Below, in pieces: positions 1 to 8,057 of a stretch of 18,067 bases of DNA (position 1 is its first letter; each line of letters begins with the position of its first letter). The DNA lies in NCBI GenBank assembly GCA_900549155.1, contig URNF01000029.1, positions 1-18,067 of the forward strand, read 5' to 3'. A program made the translations under genes and the position numbers. The stretch comes from an uncultured Oscillospiraceae bacterium. Lineage in GTDB: Bacteria > Bacillota > Clostridia > Oscillospirales > Acutalibacteraceae. The notes under the pieces were generated by a model. It did no database searches, was not told the DNA's origin, and saw nothing but the letters and a program-made list of their open reading frames with translations.

Positions 1-3000
1 CGCCGTTATACAGGCGCACCGCCAGCACATTGCGGCCCTTTTGCAGATATTCGCTGATGTCGAGCGTCACCGGCAGGCTCCAGGTGTCGCCGGTGCGGGT
101 CTCGGTGTAGACCTGCTCGCCGTTGATATAGACATCCACGCGGTCGTCGGCGGTGATCTGCAGCTGTGCCGACTTGATCGTGTCCTCGAGGTTCAGCTCC
201 TGACGGAAGAAATAATAGCGTTCGTTATTGAGCTGGCTCTCGATGGTGTCATAGTCCTGCGGATGAACGATCCAGCTGCCTTCCCAGCCCTGGCTTTCCG
301 CCGGCTCGGAGGTCTGCCGCAGCTGCACGTTCTTGAGCATCACGCCGCCGTCGCCGTCGGTCTTTTCCAGCCGCAGCCGATAATAGACAGCGTCGATCGC
401 CGTGAAGTCCACACTTATCTCCGTCAGAACGGGGGATGCGGTCAGCTCGCGCAAAACGACCGTGCCGACCGAACGGTCGCGCCAGTCATAGCCCTCAAGC
501 ACCAGCCGCCCCTTTGCGTTGTCAGAGGTCTGATAGTGCGCGGTGAAGGCATAGCCGTATTGCGGCTTTAAGATCTCGATGTCGGTATACAGCGCCGCCT
601 TGTCGGCTGCCGTGCCGGACAGGGTCACGCCGTTTTCCACCGTGACGGTGGGCGCACCCTGCGTGTCGGTCATTTTCCAGCCGCCGGGGAGACGGTCGGA
701 AGCGGCAGAGGAAAAGTCCTCGGCATACACGACATCTTCGCTTTCGGTGTAGTTGTAGTATTCCACACCGTCAACATACACGTCCGCCTCTTTGCCGCCG
801 ATACGCAGCATCAAAGCGACGCTTTTCACGTTCTTTGTGACCGTGTAGACGATACGGTATTCCTGCCAATCGCTCAGATAGCTGCTGCTGTTGAGCGTGC
901 GCTCCTGGCCGTGCCAATCCTGCACGACCGTGCCGTTTGCGCCGTAGCCGCGCACGACGGCGGCGAACACGCCGGACACCGCGTCCTTGCTGCGCACATG
1001 CACCACGAATTCGATGCGGTCGCCCGCCTGCACGTCGATGCGGCGGGTCATTTCCGCCGTGGTGTAGTTGATGCGGCTATACTGCTTGCGGATGTGCAGA
1101 GAATGTCCGCCGCGATAGTAGACACTGCTGTCCGCCGTGATGTCCGCAATGCCGTCGGAGGTCGCATAGGTCCAGTTGAGCGGCTTGCCGCCGGAAACAT
1201 ATTCAAAGTCCAAATTGGGATCGGTGATTTCCTCGGTCGGCGTGACCGCGACATTGTCAAAAACCATCTCGCAGGCTTCCGCCGTGTTCGGCACAAGCCA
1301 GATGCGGATATATTTCGTGCCGGGTGCGGTCTTGAACGTCGCACCGCAGTTGCGCCAGTCAAACGAGCCGTAGGCATTGGCTTCGGGCACCCAGGTGAAG
1401 TTCACCGATTCGTCATCCGTGCCGTTGCCGAGCTTATCCGTGAACTGACGGACACAGACAATGACCGAGCCTTTCTTGTTGCCGCGCACCATGGCGTCAT
1501 AGGAAAGGAGATAGCTCGTGTTGCCCTCGACAGGGATCATGGCGCTTTGCAGATACAGCTGCACCATGCCCGTCTCCGCCTTCTGCACGACGGCGGCAGC
1601 GCCGACGCCGTCCGCAGCCGCGCCGTCCACCTTTTTCACCGAGTAGGCGCCGAAGTTGCTTTCCTCATATTCGCCGGGCGCATCGGGCTTTTCGCGCCGC
1701 TCATAGAACGTCCAGTTGAACGGTGCTTCGCCGTTTTCGCCGGTCTCAAAGCCGAGGTTTGCATCGTCGGCATCGCCGAGATACCGCACCGACACGTTGT
1801 CGAACAAAAACTCTGCGCCCGCTTTATAGGAGTGCACCTCAAAGCGCATCTCCATCGTCGCCGCGTCGCTGCCGGTGGTGAAATCGGCAGAATAGCTGTG
1901 CCATGCGCCGTCGTTGTTTGCGGAGTTGGCGGCGGTGAGCCAATTATAGGGTGTGCCCTCGCTCGTGTCTGCGCCGTTTGTCTTGAACGTGCGCGCCAGC
2001 GGGAACACGCCGATGCTCTCGCCGCTGTATTTCCCCTGGAACGTCACACGATAGACCGCGTTCGGCTTCACCGCCACGCGGCTGCTGTAGATGACCAGCG
2101 CGCCCTTTTCGTTGTCCTTCTGTGTGGTGACCTGCAGTGCCGCGCTGTTGTCCGCGCCGACGCCCGCCTGATAGCGACGGGTGTAGGTGTCGTCCTCTGT
2201 CTCCAGGACATAGGACTGCCAGTTGAGCGGCATATCGCTTGCGGGATCCTTCAGCTCGAAATCGAAGTTTTCGGGATGCTCCAGTTCACTGAACGTGACC
2301 GACTTCAGCGTCGCCCCGTTTTCGGAGACATAGCTTGCCCGCATATATTTCGCGCCGTCCGGCACGATGAAAAATCCGTTTGCGTCCGTCTGCGTATACG
2401 CCGCGCCCTTGTCAAAGCTCAGCTGCAGCTTGCCGCCGTTGCCGTCGATCTTGACGCGATAGATCGCGCCGCCCTCGACGTTATACCGCAGCGAGGTCGC
2501 CGACGCATTTGCGCCGAAGGTGATCGTTTTGCTGTCGGCGGCATAGTCGACGTCGCCCGAGAAGCTCCAGCCGGGCACGGTCAGCGCTCTGAGTCCCTCA
2601 AAGCCGCCGTTCGGAATGAGGTTGCGGGAGGTGTCCGCCTCGCTCCAGGTGAAGAAATCGCCGTCCGCGATCAGATTGGTGTTGAGATCGTCCGCAGCAT
2701 ACAGGCGCACATTGTCGATATAGAAGTCCGTGCCGACACGGCCGCCGACATTGAAAAGGATCGGTGCCCAGTCGTTTTTGACCGGCGTAAATTCAAAGGA
2801 TACTTCCGTCCAATCGGTATATTCGTGATTGGCAAACCGATAGACCGCATCGCCGGTGGCAGTCCACGTGCCCTTGCCCCAGGCAAGCTCCATGTTGGGC
2901 GGATCGCCGGCGTTGTTGAAGTTGCCCTTCACCATCATTTTCAGCACATAGTTTTTGCCGGCGAGCGCATTGGTCAGAAGATAGCCGAACCGCAGATCAT

Positions 3001-4834
3001 AGCCGCCGTTGTGATACACCTCATGGCTGCGGCGCACATGCAGAGAGCCGACGTTTTTGTTGCTGCAGCCCTCTTCGGCAAGGCGAACAAAGGCGTTGTC
3101 GTCATTTTCGGGCATAATGAGACCGCCGTATTTCCAGCTGTCCGGGAATGTTGCCGCCTGCGTATAGGGGCAAAGCGAGGCGTTGTCCAGCAGCATGGTG
3201 TCGCCGACAGCTCCCCAGAACACGATGCGGATCTGCAGCTGCGCCGCGTTTGCCGGAACGGTGAACGCCGTGCTGACGGTCGTCCAGTCGTTTGGCAGAT
3301 CCGCTTCCTGCGCACCCGTGAGCATGCCCGCGCCGAGATCGTTCGCGATATAGGTGGGATTGCCCGCGCGGTCAAAGGTATAGGCGGTCAGAAGATAATG
3401 CCGCCGCGTGCCCGTGCCCTTCATGTCGATCGAGAAACGATAGCGTGTGCCGCCCTCGACCGCAATGGGGTTGGTGCCGACCGACACCCAGTTTTCACTG
3501 TTCACATGGCGGGTCGCTTTCAGCACGCCGCCGTGCTCGCCGTCGGTCGCCGCTTCCAGCGACACGGCGTTGTCGGCGTTGTCGATGACCTGCCAGCCGA
3601 GCGGCTGCTCGGTCATTTTCGCGTCGGTAAAGCTGCCGTTGAACGCAGAAAGCGGCAGATAGGTATAAATCGCGTCCTCAAAATCGCCGTTTTTGACGAA
3701 ATTGACCGCCGTCACCAGCGCCGCATTTTCCGCGGCAAGAAAATCGCCGCAGCCGCCCAAAACGTCCTCACCCGTCGCGGTGTTCGTGACGGTGATGTGG
3801 CTGACGTACAGATCGCTCACGGCATTATAGCGCGAGAATTTCAAAAAGAAGTCCCGCGAGCCGTTTGACGTGTAGGTATAGGAGCACTCCGTCCAATCGG
3901 CAAACGTGTTGGTGTCGTTTGTGATGATATAGGCGGTGTTGTCGGTGTTGGTCGCGTCCACAAAGCGCAGATCCTGCCCTTTCCAGGTCACAGAGCCTTT
4001 CACCCACATAGAGACCTTATATTCTCCCGCGGGCACGTCCTTCGGCGCTATCAGCACCAGGTGCATGTCGTGGATCGCGTCCGTGTTCACGTAGTGCAGC
4101 GCTCCCGCGCCGTTATAGCCGTTTTCCACCGTCTCGACGTAATACTGCGGGGTGTTGACCCAGGCACTGTTCGCGCCGTCGGGATAGCGATACCACTGCC
4201 CCGGCGTCAGTCCCGCCGCGTTGAAGTCATAGATCGGTGCCGTCCGACCGTAGGGATACAAAAACGCGTTGTCCGCCGCATAGGTCTCGCCCGCGGCGCT
4301 TTTGTCGTTTCCGAAAGCGATCGTGAGCTTTGCATAGCGCGCGCCCTCAGGGACAGTCACGTCGCCCGCAAGCTCTGCAAACGCAGCACCGGGCGCAGAT
4401 GAGACGATCTCGGTTTCCTCGCCCACCGTCTTTTTGCCCTCGGCGTCACCGAAAAACCGCACGCGCAGCGCAGCCGCAGGAGCAGCGGCGTCGGATTTCA
4501 CCGACACGCCCGCACGGTATTTCTGCCCCGCCGTGACGGCGGTCAGCGTCGACGTGAGCGTTGCCTCACCGCCGCCGCTCAGCGTCAAAAGCGCACCGTT
4601 GCCGCTCACACCCTCGGTCAGCGACAGCGTGCCCTTGCCTGCCGCGTCCCAGGCGTTGAAGCGCTCAAAGCGCTCGTCCTCAGCAGCGGCGGCAGACAGC
4701 GGCAGCAGCCCCACCAGCGGCACCATGCCCGCCAGCAGCGCAAGACTCAGCGCCACCGCGCCCAGCCGACGTCCGAGACGGGGACACCGCCCAAAGAGCG
4801 CCGAGATGTTGAACCTACGTACACTTGTTTTCAT
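1..4834 (-). CDS. Large secreted multimodular carbohydrate-binding protein, probable alpha-L-rhamnosidase-like enzyme (C-terminus cut off by window edge)
   Basis: The reading frame stays open for about 1611 codons from ATG at 4834 and leaves the window at base 1. The start follows a GAGGAGAG ribosome binding site. Residues 1-51 form an unusually long signal peptide: a basic Arg-rich stretch, a Leu/Ala-rich core, and an end at SAAAA|ED. About nine beta-sandwich modules follow, at roughly 52-192, 195-350, 370-552, 553-730, 735-852, 853-1022, 1023-1203, 1203-1370 and 1370-1510. Many open with N-x-x-FE or PLNW and close with a DNV/DNA motif (LLDNASL, YIDNVRLY, FDNVSV, FDNVAV), as in CBM4/9-type carbohydrate-binding domains. 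From about 1517 the sequence (GWEGSWIVHP, YYFFRQELNL, VDVYINGEQVY) resembles the N-terminal domain of GH78 alpha-L-rhamnosidases; a GH2-like jelly roll is an alternative. The catalytic domain is outside the window, so the activity is inferred. It is divergent from a sensor kinase/AraC regulator operon that probably controls it. Confidence 0.85.
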   Translation of the reverse strand, partial: MKTSVRRFNISALFGRCPRLGRRLGAVALSLALLAGMVPLVGLLPLSAAAAEDERFERFNAWDAAGKGTLSLTEGVSGNGALLTLSGGGEATLTSTLTAVTAGQKYRAGVSVKSDAAAPAAALRVRFFGDAEGKKTVGEETEIVSSAPGAAFAELAGDVTVPEGARYAKLTIAFGNDKSAAGETYAADNAFLYPYGRTAPIYDFNAAGLTPGQWYRYPDGANSAWVNTPQYYVETVENGYNGAGALHYVNTDAIHDMHLVLIAPKDVPAGEYKVSMWVKGSVTWKGQDLRFVDATNTDNTAYIITNDTNTFADWTECSYTYTSNGSRDFFLKFSRYNAVSDLYVSHITVTNTATGEDVLGGCGDFLAAENAALVTAVNFVKNGDFEDAIYTYLPLSAFNGSFTDAKMTEQPLGWQVIDNADNAVSLEAATDGEHGGVLKATRHVNSENWVSVGTNPIAVEGGTRYRFSIDMKGTGTRRHYLLTAYTFDRAGNPTYIANDLGAGMLTGAQEADLPNDWTTVSTAFTVPANAAQLQIRIVFWGAVGDTMLLDNASLCPYTQAATFPDSWKYGGLIMPENDDNAFVRLAEEGCSNKNVGSLHVRRSHEVYHNGGYDLRFGYLLTNALAGKNYVLKMMVKGNFNNAGDPPNMELAWGKGTWTATGDAVYRFANHEYTDWTEVSFEFTPVKNDWAPILFNVGGRVGTDFYIDNVRLYAADDLNTNLIADGDFFTWSEADTSRNLIPNGGFEGLRALTVPGWSFSGDVDYAADSKTITFGANASATSLRYNVEGGAIYRVKIDGNGGKLQLSFDKGAAYTQTDANGFFIVPDGAKYMRASYVSENGATLKSVTFSELEHPENFDFELKDPASDMPLNWQSYVLETEDDTYTRRYQAGVGADNSAALQVTTQKDNEKGALVIYSSRVAVKPNAVYRVTFQGKYSGESIGVFPLARTFKTNGADTSEGTPYNWLTAANSANNDGAWHSYSADFTTGSDAATMEMRFEVHSYKAGAEFLFDNVSVRYLGDADDANLGFETGENGEAPFNWTFYERREKPDAPGEYEESNFGAYSVKKVDGAAADGVGAAAVVQKAETGMVQLYLQSAMIPVEGNTSYLLSYDAMVRGNKKGSVIVCVRQFTDKLGNGTDDESVNFTWVPEANAYGSFDWRNCGATFKTAPGTKYIRIWLVPNTAEACEMVFDNVAVTPTEEITDPNLDFEYVSGGKPLNWTYATSDGIADITADSSVYYRGGHSLHIRKQYSRINYTTAEMTRRIDVQAGDRIEFVVHVRSKDAVSGVFAAVVRGYGANGTVVQDWHGQERTLNSSSYLSDWQEYRIVYTVTKNVKSVALMLRIGGKEADVYVDGVEYYNYTESEDVVYAEDFSSAASDRLPGGWKMTDTQGAPTVTVENGVTLSGTAADKAALYTDIEILKPQYGYAFTAHYQTSDNAKGRLVLEGYDWRDRSVGTVVLRELTASPVLTEISVDFTAIDAVYYRLRLEKTDGDGGVMLKNVQLRQTSEPAESQGWEGSWIVHPQDYDTIESQLNNERYYFFRQELNLEDTIKSAQLQITADDRVDVYINGEQVYTETRTGDTWSLPVTLDISEYLQKGRNVLAVRLYNG

Positions 4835-4880
4835 GATCTACTCTCCTCACGGTTGATATAGTCACGGTGATACTGTATTT

Positions 4881-4909
4881 ATTGTACCAAATCCCGCACG
4901 GCGCGGTGT
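4881..4909 (-). promoter_or_regulatory. Leftward promoter of the secreted multimodular gene (-10 TACAAT, weak -35)
   Basis: On the minus strand TACAAT lies at 4886-4881. No TTGACA-like hexamer lies 16-18 bases upstream; the nearest partial match, GTGACA, is about 20 bases away. A strong -10 with a poor -35 is typical of promoters that need an activator. The TCACGGTGA and TCACGGTTGA boxes at 4847-4872 would fall just downstream, in the leader. Confidence 0.45.
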
Positions 4910-5119
4910 CACTTTTTTTGCTGTCTGCGGTTTTGTATTTTTACCTTTTGGGCATATATACTATATATCCACCCCGTTTGTCATGTTTTTTGGGATGTTT
5001 CGTGCAAATTCACGGTGAAAAACGGCATTTTTCCGCTCGAAAAGGCCCAATTTCCGCTTTTCGTCAAAAAAGCGCACCGAAAAAGTCGAAAATGTTGCCC
5101 AAAAACCGCCTGCGGCGCA

Positions 5120-5148
5120 TTGGCTTTTTTCCGCACTTCGTGTATAAT
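5120..5148 (+). promoter_or_regulatory. Promoter of the sensor kinase operon
   Basis: TTGGCT at 5120-5125 and TATAAT at 5143-5148 are separated by 17 bases. Transcription would begin near 5155, only a few bases before the ATG at 5160. This argues that the downstream ATG at 5184, which has a proper ribosome binding site, is the real start. Confidence 0.65.
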
Positions 5149-5183
5149 AGACTTAAAATATGAGGAGAGGAGGGACGCTTTTC

Positions 5184-6998
5184 ATGCGCAAACAACCGCA
5201 GCGGCGCATATCCGTGCGCACAAAGCTTCTGTGCGTCTTTCTCTCCTCGGTCATCATCCCGCTCATCGTGTTCGGTCTTTTCATGTTCCGCACCGGCAGC
5301 GCCAAGATCGAAAACGAGGCGGCGGAGACCTACACACAGATGACAAAGCAGCTGTCCATCATCTTCTCCGAATATATCTCCCGCGTGGATCAGATCACCC
5401 GCATGGTGGACAACACCACCGACGTTCCCCGCTATCTGCGCAACGCGTTCACGGGCTTTGAGACCGACCCCACCCAAGTCTGGGTGCTGGAGCAGAACGC
5501 GCTCGAAGCCCTAAAGCAGATCGCCCGCACCAACGAGGACATCCATGCGCTCATCGTCTCCACCCTTGACGGACAGTCGCTCGCCTACACCGGCGGGCGC
5601 TATACCCGCCCGACCGTGGCGGTCGACGACACCTATTATGCACCGCTTCTGTCGTCCACCGGCAACACGGTGCTGCTGCCCGTGCGCGCCGCGCACGACG
5701 AAAGCGACCCCGGCGAAGCGGTGTTCTCCGTCGCCTGCAAGCATCTGGACGTGGGGCTGGACGATGACATCGGCATCACATTCTACACGGGCTATGTCAT
5801 TTCCGAATGTCCCGTTTCCCGCCTTGCCGCCATCTGCGCGGACGCACCGTTCGGCGACGGAACGCTTTTGTATATCTGCGACAGCAGCGGCGCCGTGGTC
5901 TATACCACCGACACCGATGCCGCGCGCGCCGACGCGGTCACGGCGCTGCACACGGCGGGCGATACCCGCCGCAGGGTCGCGCTTTCGGGCGGCGACTATT
6001 TCCTCACCGACAGTCCCGTTGCGGAAACCGGCTGGTCGGTGGTGGCGGCGCTCCCTTATACCTATGTTACACGCAACACCGCGGATCTCATCCGCCGTTT
6101 CATTTTCCTGTGTCTGCTCGCGGCGGCGATCATCACCGCCCTCACCGTCATCGTCTCCAATTCCTTCACCCGTCCCGTGCGCGTTTTGCAGACCGCCATG
6201 CGGCAGGTGGGCGACGGCGATCTTGCCGTGCGCATCGAGGAGCGGCGAAACGATGAATTCGGCGACTTGTATGACGGGTTCAACCGCCTTGTGAAAGAGA
6301 TCGATCAGCTCATCCACACCGTTTCCGAATCGGAAAAGCGGGAGACGGTCGCCAAATACCAGATGCTGCAAAGTCAGATCAATCCGCATTTTCTCTATAA
6401 CTCCCTCGACACCATCCGCATGATGGCGGTGCTCGACGACAAAAAAGACATCGCCGCGGCGCTTTTGCACCTTTCCGCCCTCTTCCGCTATCACGTGCGC
6501 AACAGCGACCGCCCCGTGATGATCCGAGAAGAGTTAGAGCAGGTGAACAACTATCTGGAGCTGCAAAAGCTGCGGCTGCAGGAAAAGCTGCAGATCGTCT
6601 GCGACGCCGACCCGTCGCTGCTTAGCTGCTATGTTCCGAAGATCCTGCTGCAGCCGATCCTCGAAAACTGCTTTTCCCACGGCTTTCGGGATGCGGAAAA
6701 CGTGTGCCGCATCACCGTCAGCGTGAAAGCCGAGGGCGATGCCCTGCGGCTGTCCGTTGCCGACAACGGCTGCGGCATGGACGCAGAAACGCTCAAAGCG
6801 CTGCACGCCCGTCTGCAAAATCCCGTGCCGCCCGAAGAACACGGCATCGGGCTTTGCAACGTCAACGAGCGCCTGCGGCTGTATTTCGGCGAGGAGAGCT
6901 GTCTTCTCGTCGAGAGCCGCAAGGGAGACGGCACCCGCATTTCCTTCCGCATCCCCGCCATTCGGGATGCGGACGCCCTGCGCCGTTATCGGCGCTGA
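5184..6998 (+). CDS. Membrane sensor histidine kinase, LytS/YesM family
   Basis: This 604-residue kinase would sense an extracellular signal and phosphorylate the response regulator encoded next to it. The order is: TM1 at about 14-35, an extracytoplasmic sensor domain at about 36-300, TM2 at about 304-325, HAMP at about 326-380, then the His_kinase domain with H-box QINPHFLYNSLD (phospho-acceptor His402) and a C-terminal ATPase domain with N-box LLQPILEN (Asn495), DNGCGM and HGIGLCNVNERL. The N-P-H-F-L-Y-N signature is diagnostic of the YesM/LytS type common with AraC-like partners. I chose ATG 5184 because AGGAGG at 5168-5173 is 10 bases upstream; an in-frame ATG at 5160 would be nearly leaderless. 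The signal is unknown but is likely a glycan or oligosaccharide, given the neighbours. Confidence 0.93.
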   Translation: MRKQPQRRISVRTKLLCVFLSSVIIPLIVFGLFMFRTGSAKIENEAAETYTQMTKQLSIIFSEYISRVDQITRMVDNTTDVPRYLRNAFTGFETDPTQVWVLEQNALEALKQIARTNEDIHALIVSTLDGQSLAYTGGRYTRPTVAVDDTYYAPLLSSTGNTVLLPVRAAHDESDPGEAVFSVACKHLDVGLDDDIGITFYTGYVISECPVSRLAAICADAPFGDGTLLYICDSSGAVVYTTDTDAARADAVTALHTAGDTRRRVALSGGDYFLTDSPVAETGWSVVAALPYTYVTRNTADLIRRFIFLCLLAAAIITALTVIVSNSFTRPVRVLQTAMRQVGDGDLAVRIEERRNDEFGDLYDGFNRLVKEIDQLIHTVSESEKRETVAKYQMLQSQINPHFLYNSLDTIRMMAVLDDKKDIAAALLHLSALFRYHVRNSDRPVMIREELEQVNNYLELQKLRLQEKLQIVCDADPSLLSCYVPKILLQPILENCFSHGFRDAENVCRITVSVKAEGDALRLSVADNGCGMDAETLKALHARLQNPVPPEEHGIGLCNVNERLRLYFGEESCLLVESRKGDGTRISFRIPAIRDADALRRYRR

Positions 6999-7021
6999 TC
7001 CGACAGAAAGGAGAAAGCCCT

Positions 7022-8041
7022 ATGCCACACACCCCGCTGACCGTCTTTTTGGTGGACGATGAAACGCTCATCCGCTCCGGCATGAAAAAGCTGCTTTCTT
7101 GGGATGCACTCGGCTTTTCCATCGTCGGCGAGGCGGAAAACGGCAAACAGGCGCTGCCGCTCATCGAAAAGCTCACCCCCGATCTTGTCATCACCGATCT
7201 GAAAATGCCCCTTTGCGACGGCATCACCCTCACCGGGGAGATCAAAAAGCTGCTCCCCCGCACCGAGGTCATTGTCCTCACGGGCTATGACGAATTCGAC
7301 TATGCCAGACAAGCGATCCGCATGGGCGTGTTCGATTTTCTCTTAAAGCCCATCTCCCCCGACGAGCTGCAGGCAACGCTTCTGCGCCTGCAGCAAAAGC
7401 GCAGCGTGCGCGAAACGCCCTATCCTTTCGAGGAAGAAAGCGCACTGCTTGCGGCGTTCGAAAACGCCGACACCGATGCGGCGGTTGCCGCGCTCCATGC
7501 CTTTTTTGCCCGTCTGCACGCCGTCCGACCGGACAGCGACACGCTTTCGAACATCGTCGGCAAGCTGTCCTATGAGCTGATCCGCACCGCACGTCAGAAG
7601 CTGGCGGTGCTGACCGTCCCCTCGCCGACGCCCGCACCGCAGGCGGACGAGGAGACCTGCGAAGCGACGCTTACGACCTATATCCGTCAGTGCCTGCAGG
7701 AGCAGGAAAGCCGCAGCTCCTCGGAGCTTGTGCAGCGCATCATGCAGTATTTGGAGCAGAACTATGCCCAAAACATCACCCTGTCGTCGCTTGAGGACGC
7801 GTTTTTCTTCAACGCCAGCTATATCAGCCGCGTGTTCAAGCAGAAAACAGGCAAGAACTACAGCGACTATCTCCTCGGCATCCGCCTGGAGCACGCCAAG
7901 GAGCTTTTGCGCGACAGCCATCACTCCATCGCCTATATCAGCGATGTTACGGGCTTCGGCAACTCCAAATATTTCAGCAAGATCTTCAAGGAAAAAGTCG
8001 GCATGCAGCCGGTGCAATATCGCCGTTCCGTCGGCGGCTGA
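7022..8041 (+). CDS. Response regulator with AraC-type DNA-binding domain (YesN-like)
   Basis: This is a 339-residue transcription regulator. Residues 7-120 form the receiver domain: acidic pair Asp12-Asp13, phospho-acceptor Asp59 (in VITDLKMP), Thr87 and Lys109 (in FLLKP). A short helical linker follows. Residues about 236-339 form the double helix-turn-helix AraC domain, with SLEDAFFFNASYISRVFK and the second motif ISDVTGFGNSKYFSKIFKEK. It starts 23 bases after the kinase stop with an AAAGGAG site, so the two are surely co-transcribed and a cognate pair. YesN-type regulators usually activate adjacent polysaccharide-use genes. The best local targets are the divergent secreted protein and its own operon. 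Confidence 0.93.
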   Translation: MPHTPLTVFLVDDETLIRSGMKKLLSWDALGFSIVGEAENGKQALPLIEKLTPDLVITDLKMPLCDGITLTGEIKKLLPRTEVIVLTGYDEFDYARQAIRMGVFDFLLKPISPDELQATLLRLQQKRSVRETPYPFEEESALLAAFENADTDAAVAALHAFFARLHAVRPDSDTLSNIVGKLSYELIRTARQKLAVLTVPSPTPAPQADEETCEATLTTYIRQCLQEQESRSSSELVQRIMQYLEQNYAQNITLSSLEDAFFFNASYISRVFKQKTGKNYSDYLLGIRLEHAKELLRDSHHSIAYISDVTGFGNSKYFSKIFKEKVGMQPVQYRRSVGG

Positions 8042-8057
8042 CAAAAGGGGTGTCTCC

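Larger units (their letters stand above)
4835..5159. promoter_or_regulatory. Divergent regulatory region between the secreted multimodular gene and the sensor kinase operon
   Basis: This AT-rich 325-bp gap holds no gene. It carries TCACGGTGA at 4862-4870 and 5010-5018 and a variant, TCACGGTTGA, at 4847-4856. It also carries a 15-base near-palindrome of ATATATA arms around 4961 (4954-4968). The leftward promoter has a good -10 but no good -35, which suits activator control. The rightward promoter is close to consensus. The repeated boxes may be sites for the AraC-type regulator encoded at 7022-8041; that link is inference. Confidence 0.6.

Noticed and set aside
911..3868. A 985-codon open frame on the plus strand
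   Set aside because: It lies antisense to the secreted multimodular gene, has no ribosome binding site and gives a low-complexity R/V/A/H-rich product. It is a by-product of GC-rich codon use on the other strand.
5160..5183. Earlier ATG for the sensor kinase
   Set aside because: It would begin about five bases after the predicted transcript start with no ribosome binding site, while ATG 5184 has AGGAGG 10 bases upstream.
6704..7021. Upstream extension of the response regulator frame
   Set aside because: It overlaps the kinase ATPase domain in another frame. The receiver domain starts right after ATG 7022, which has its own AAAGGAG site.
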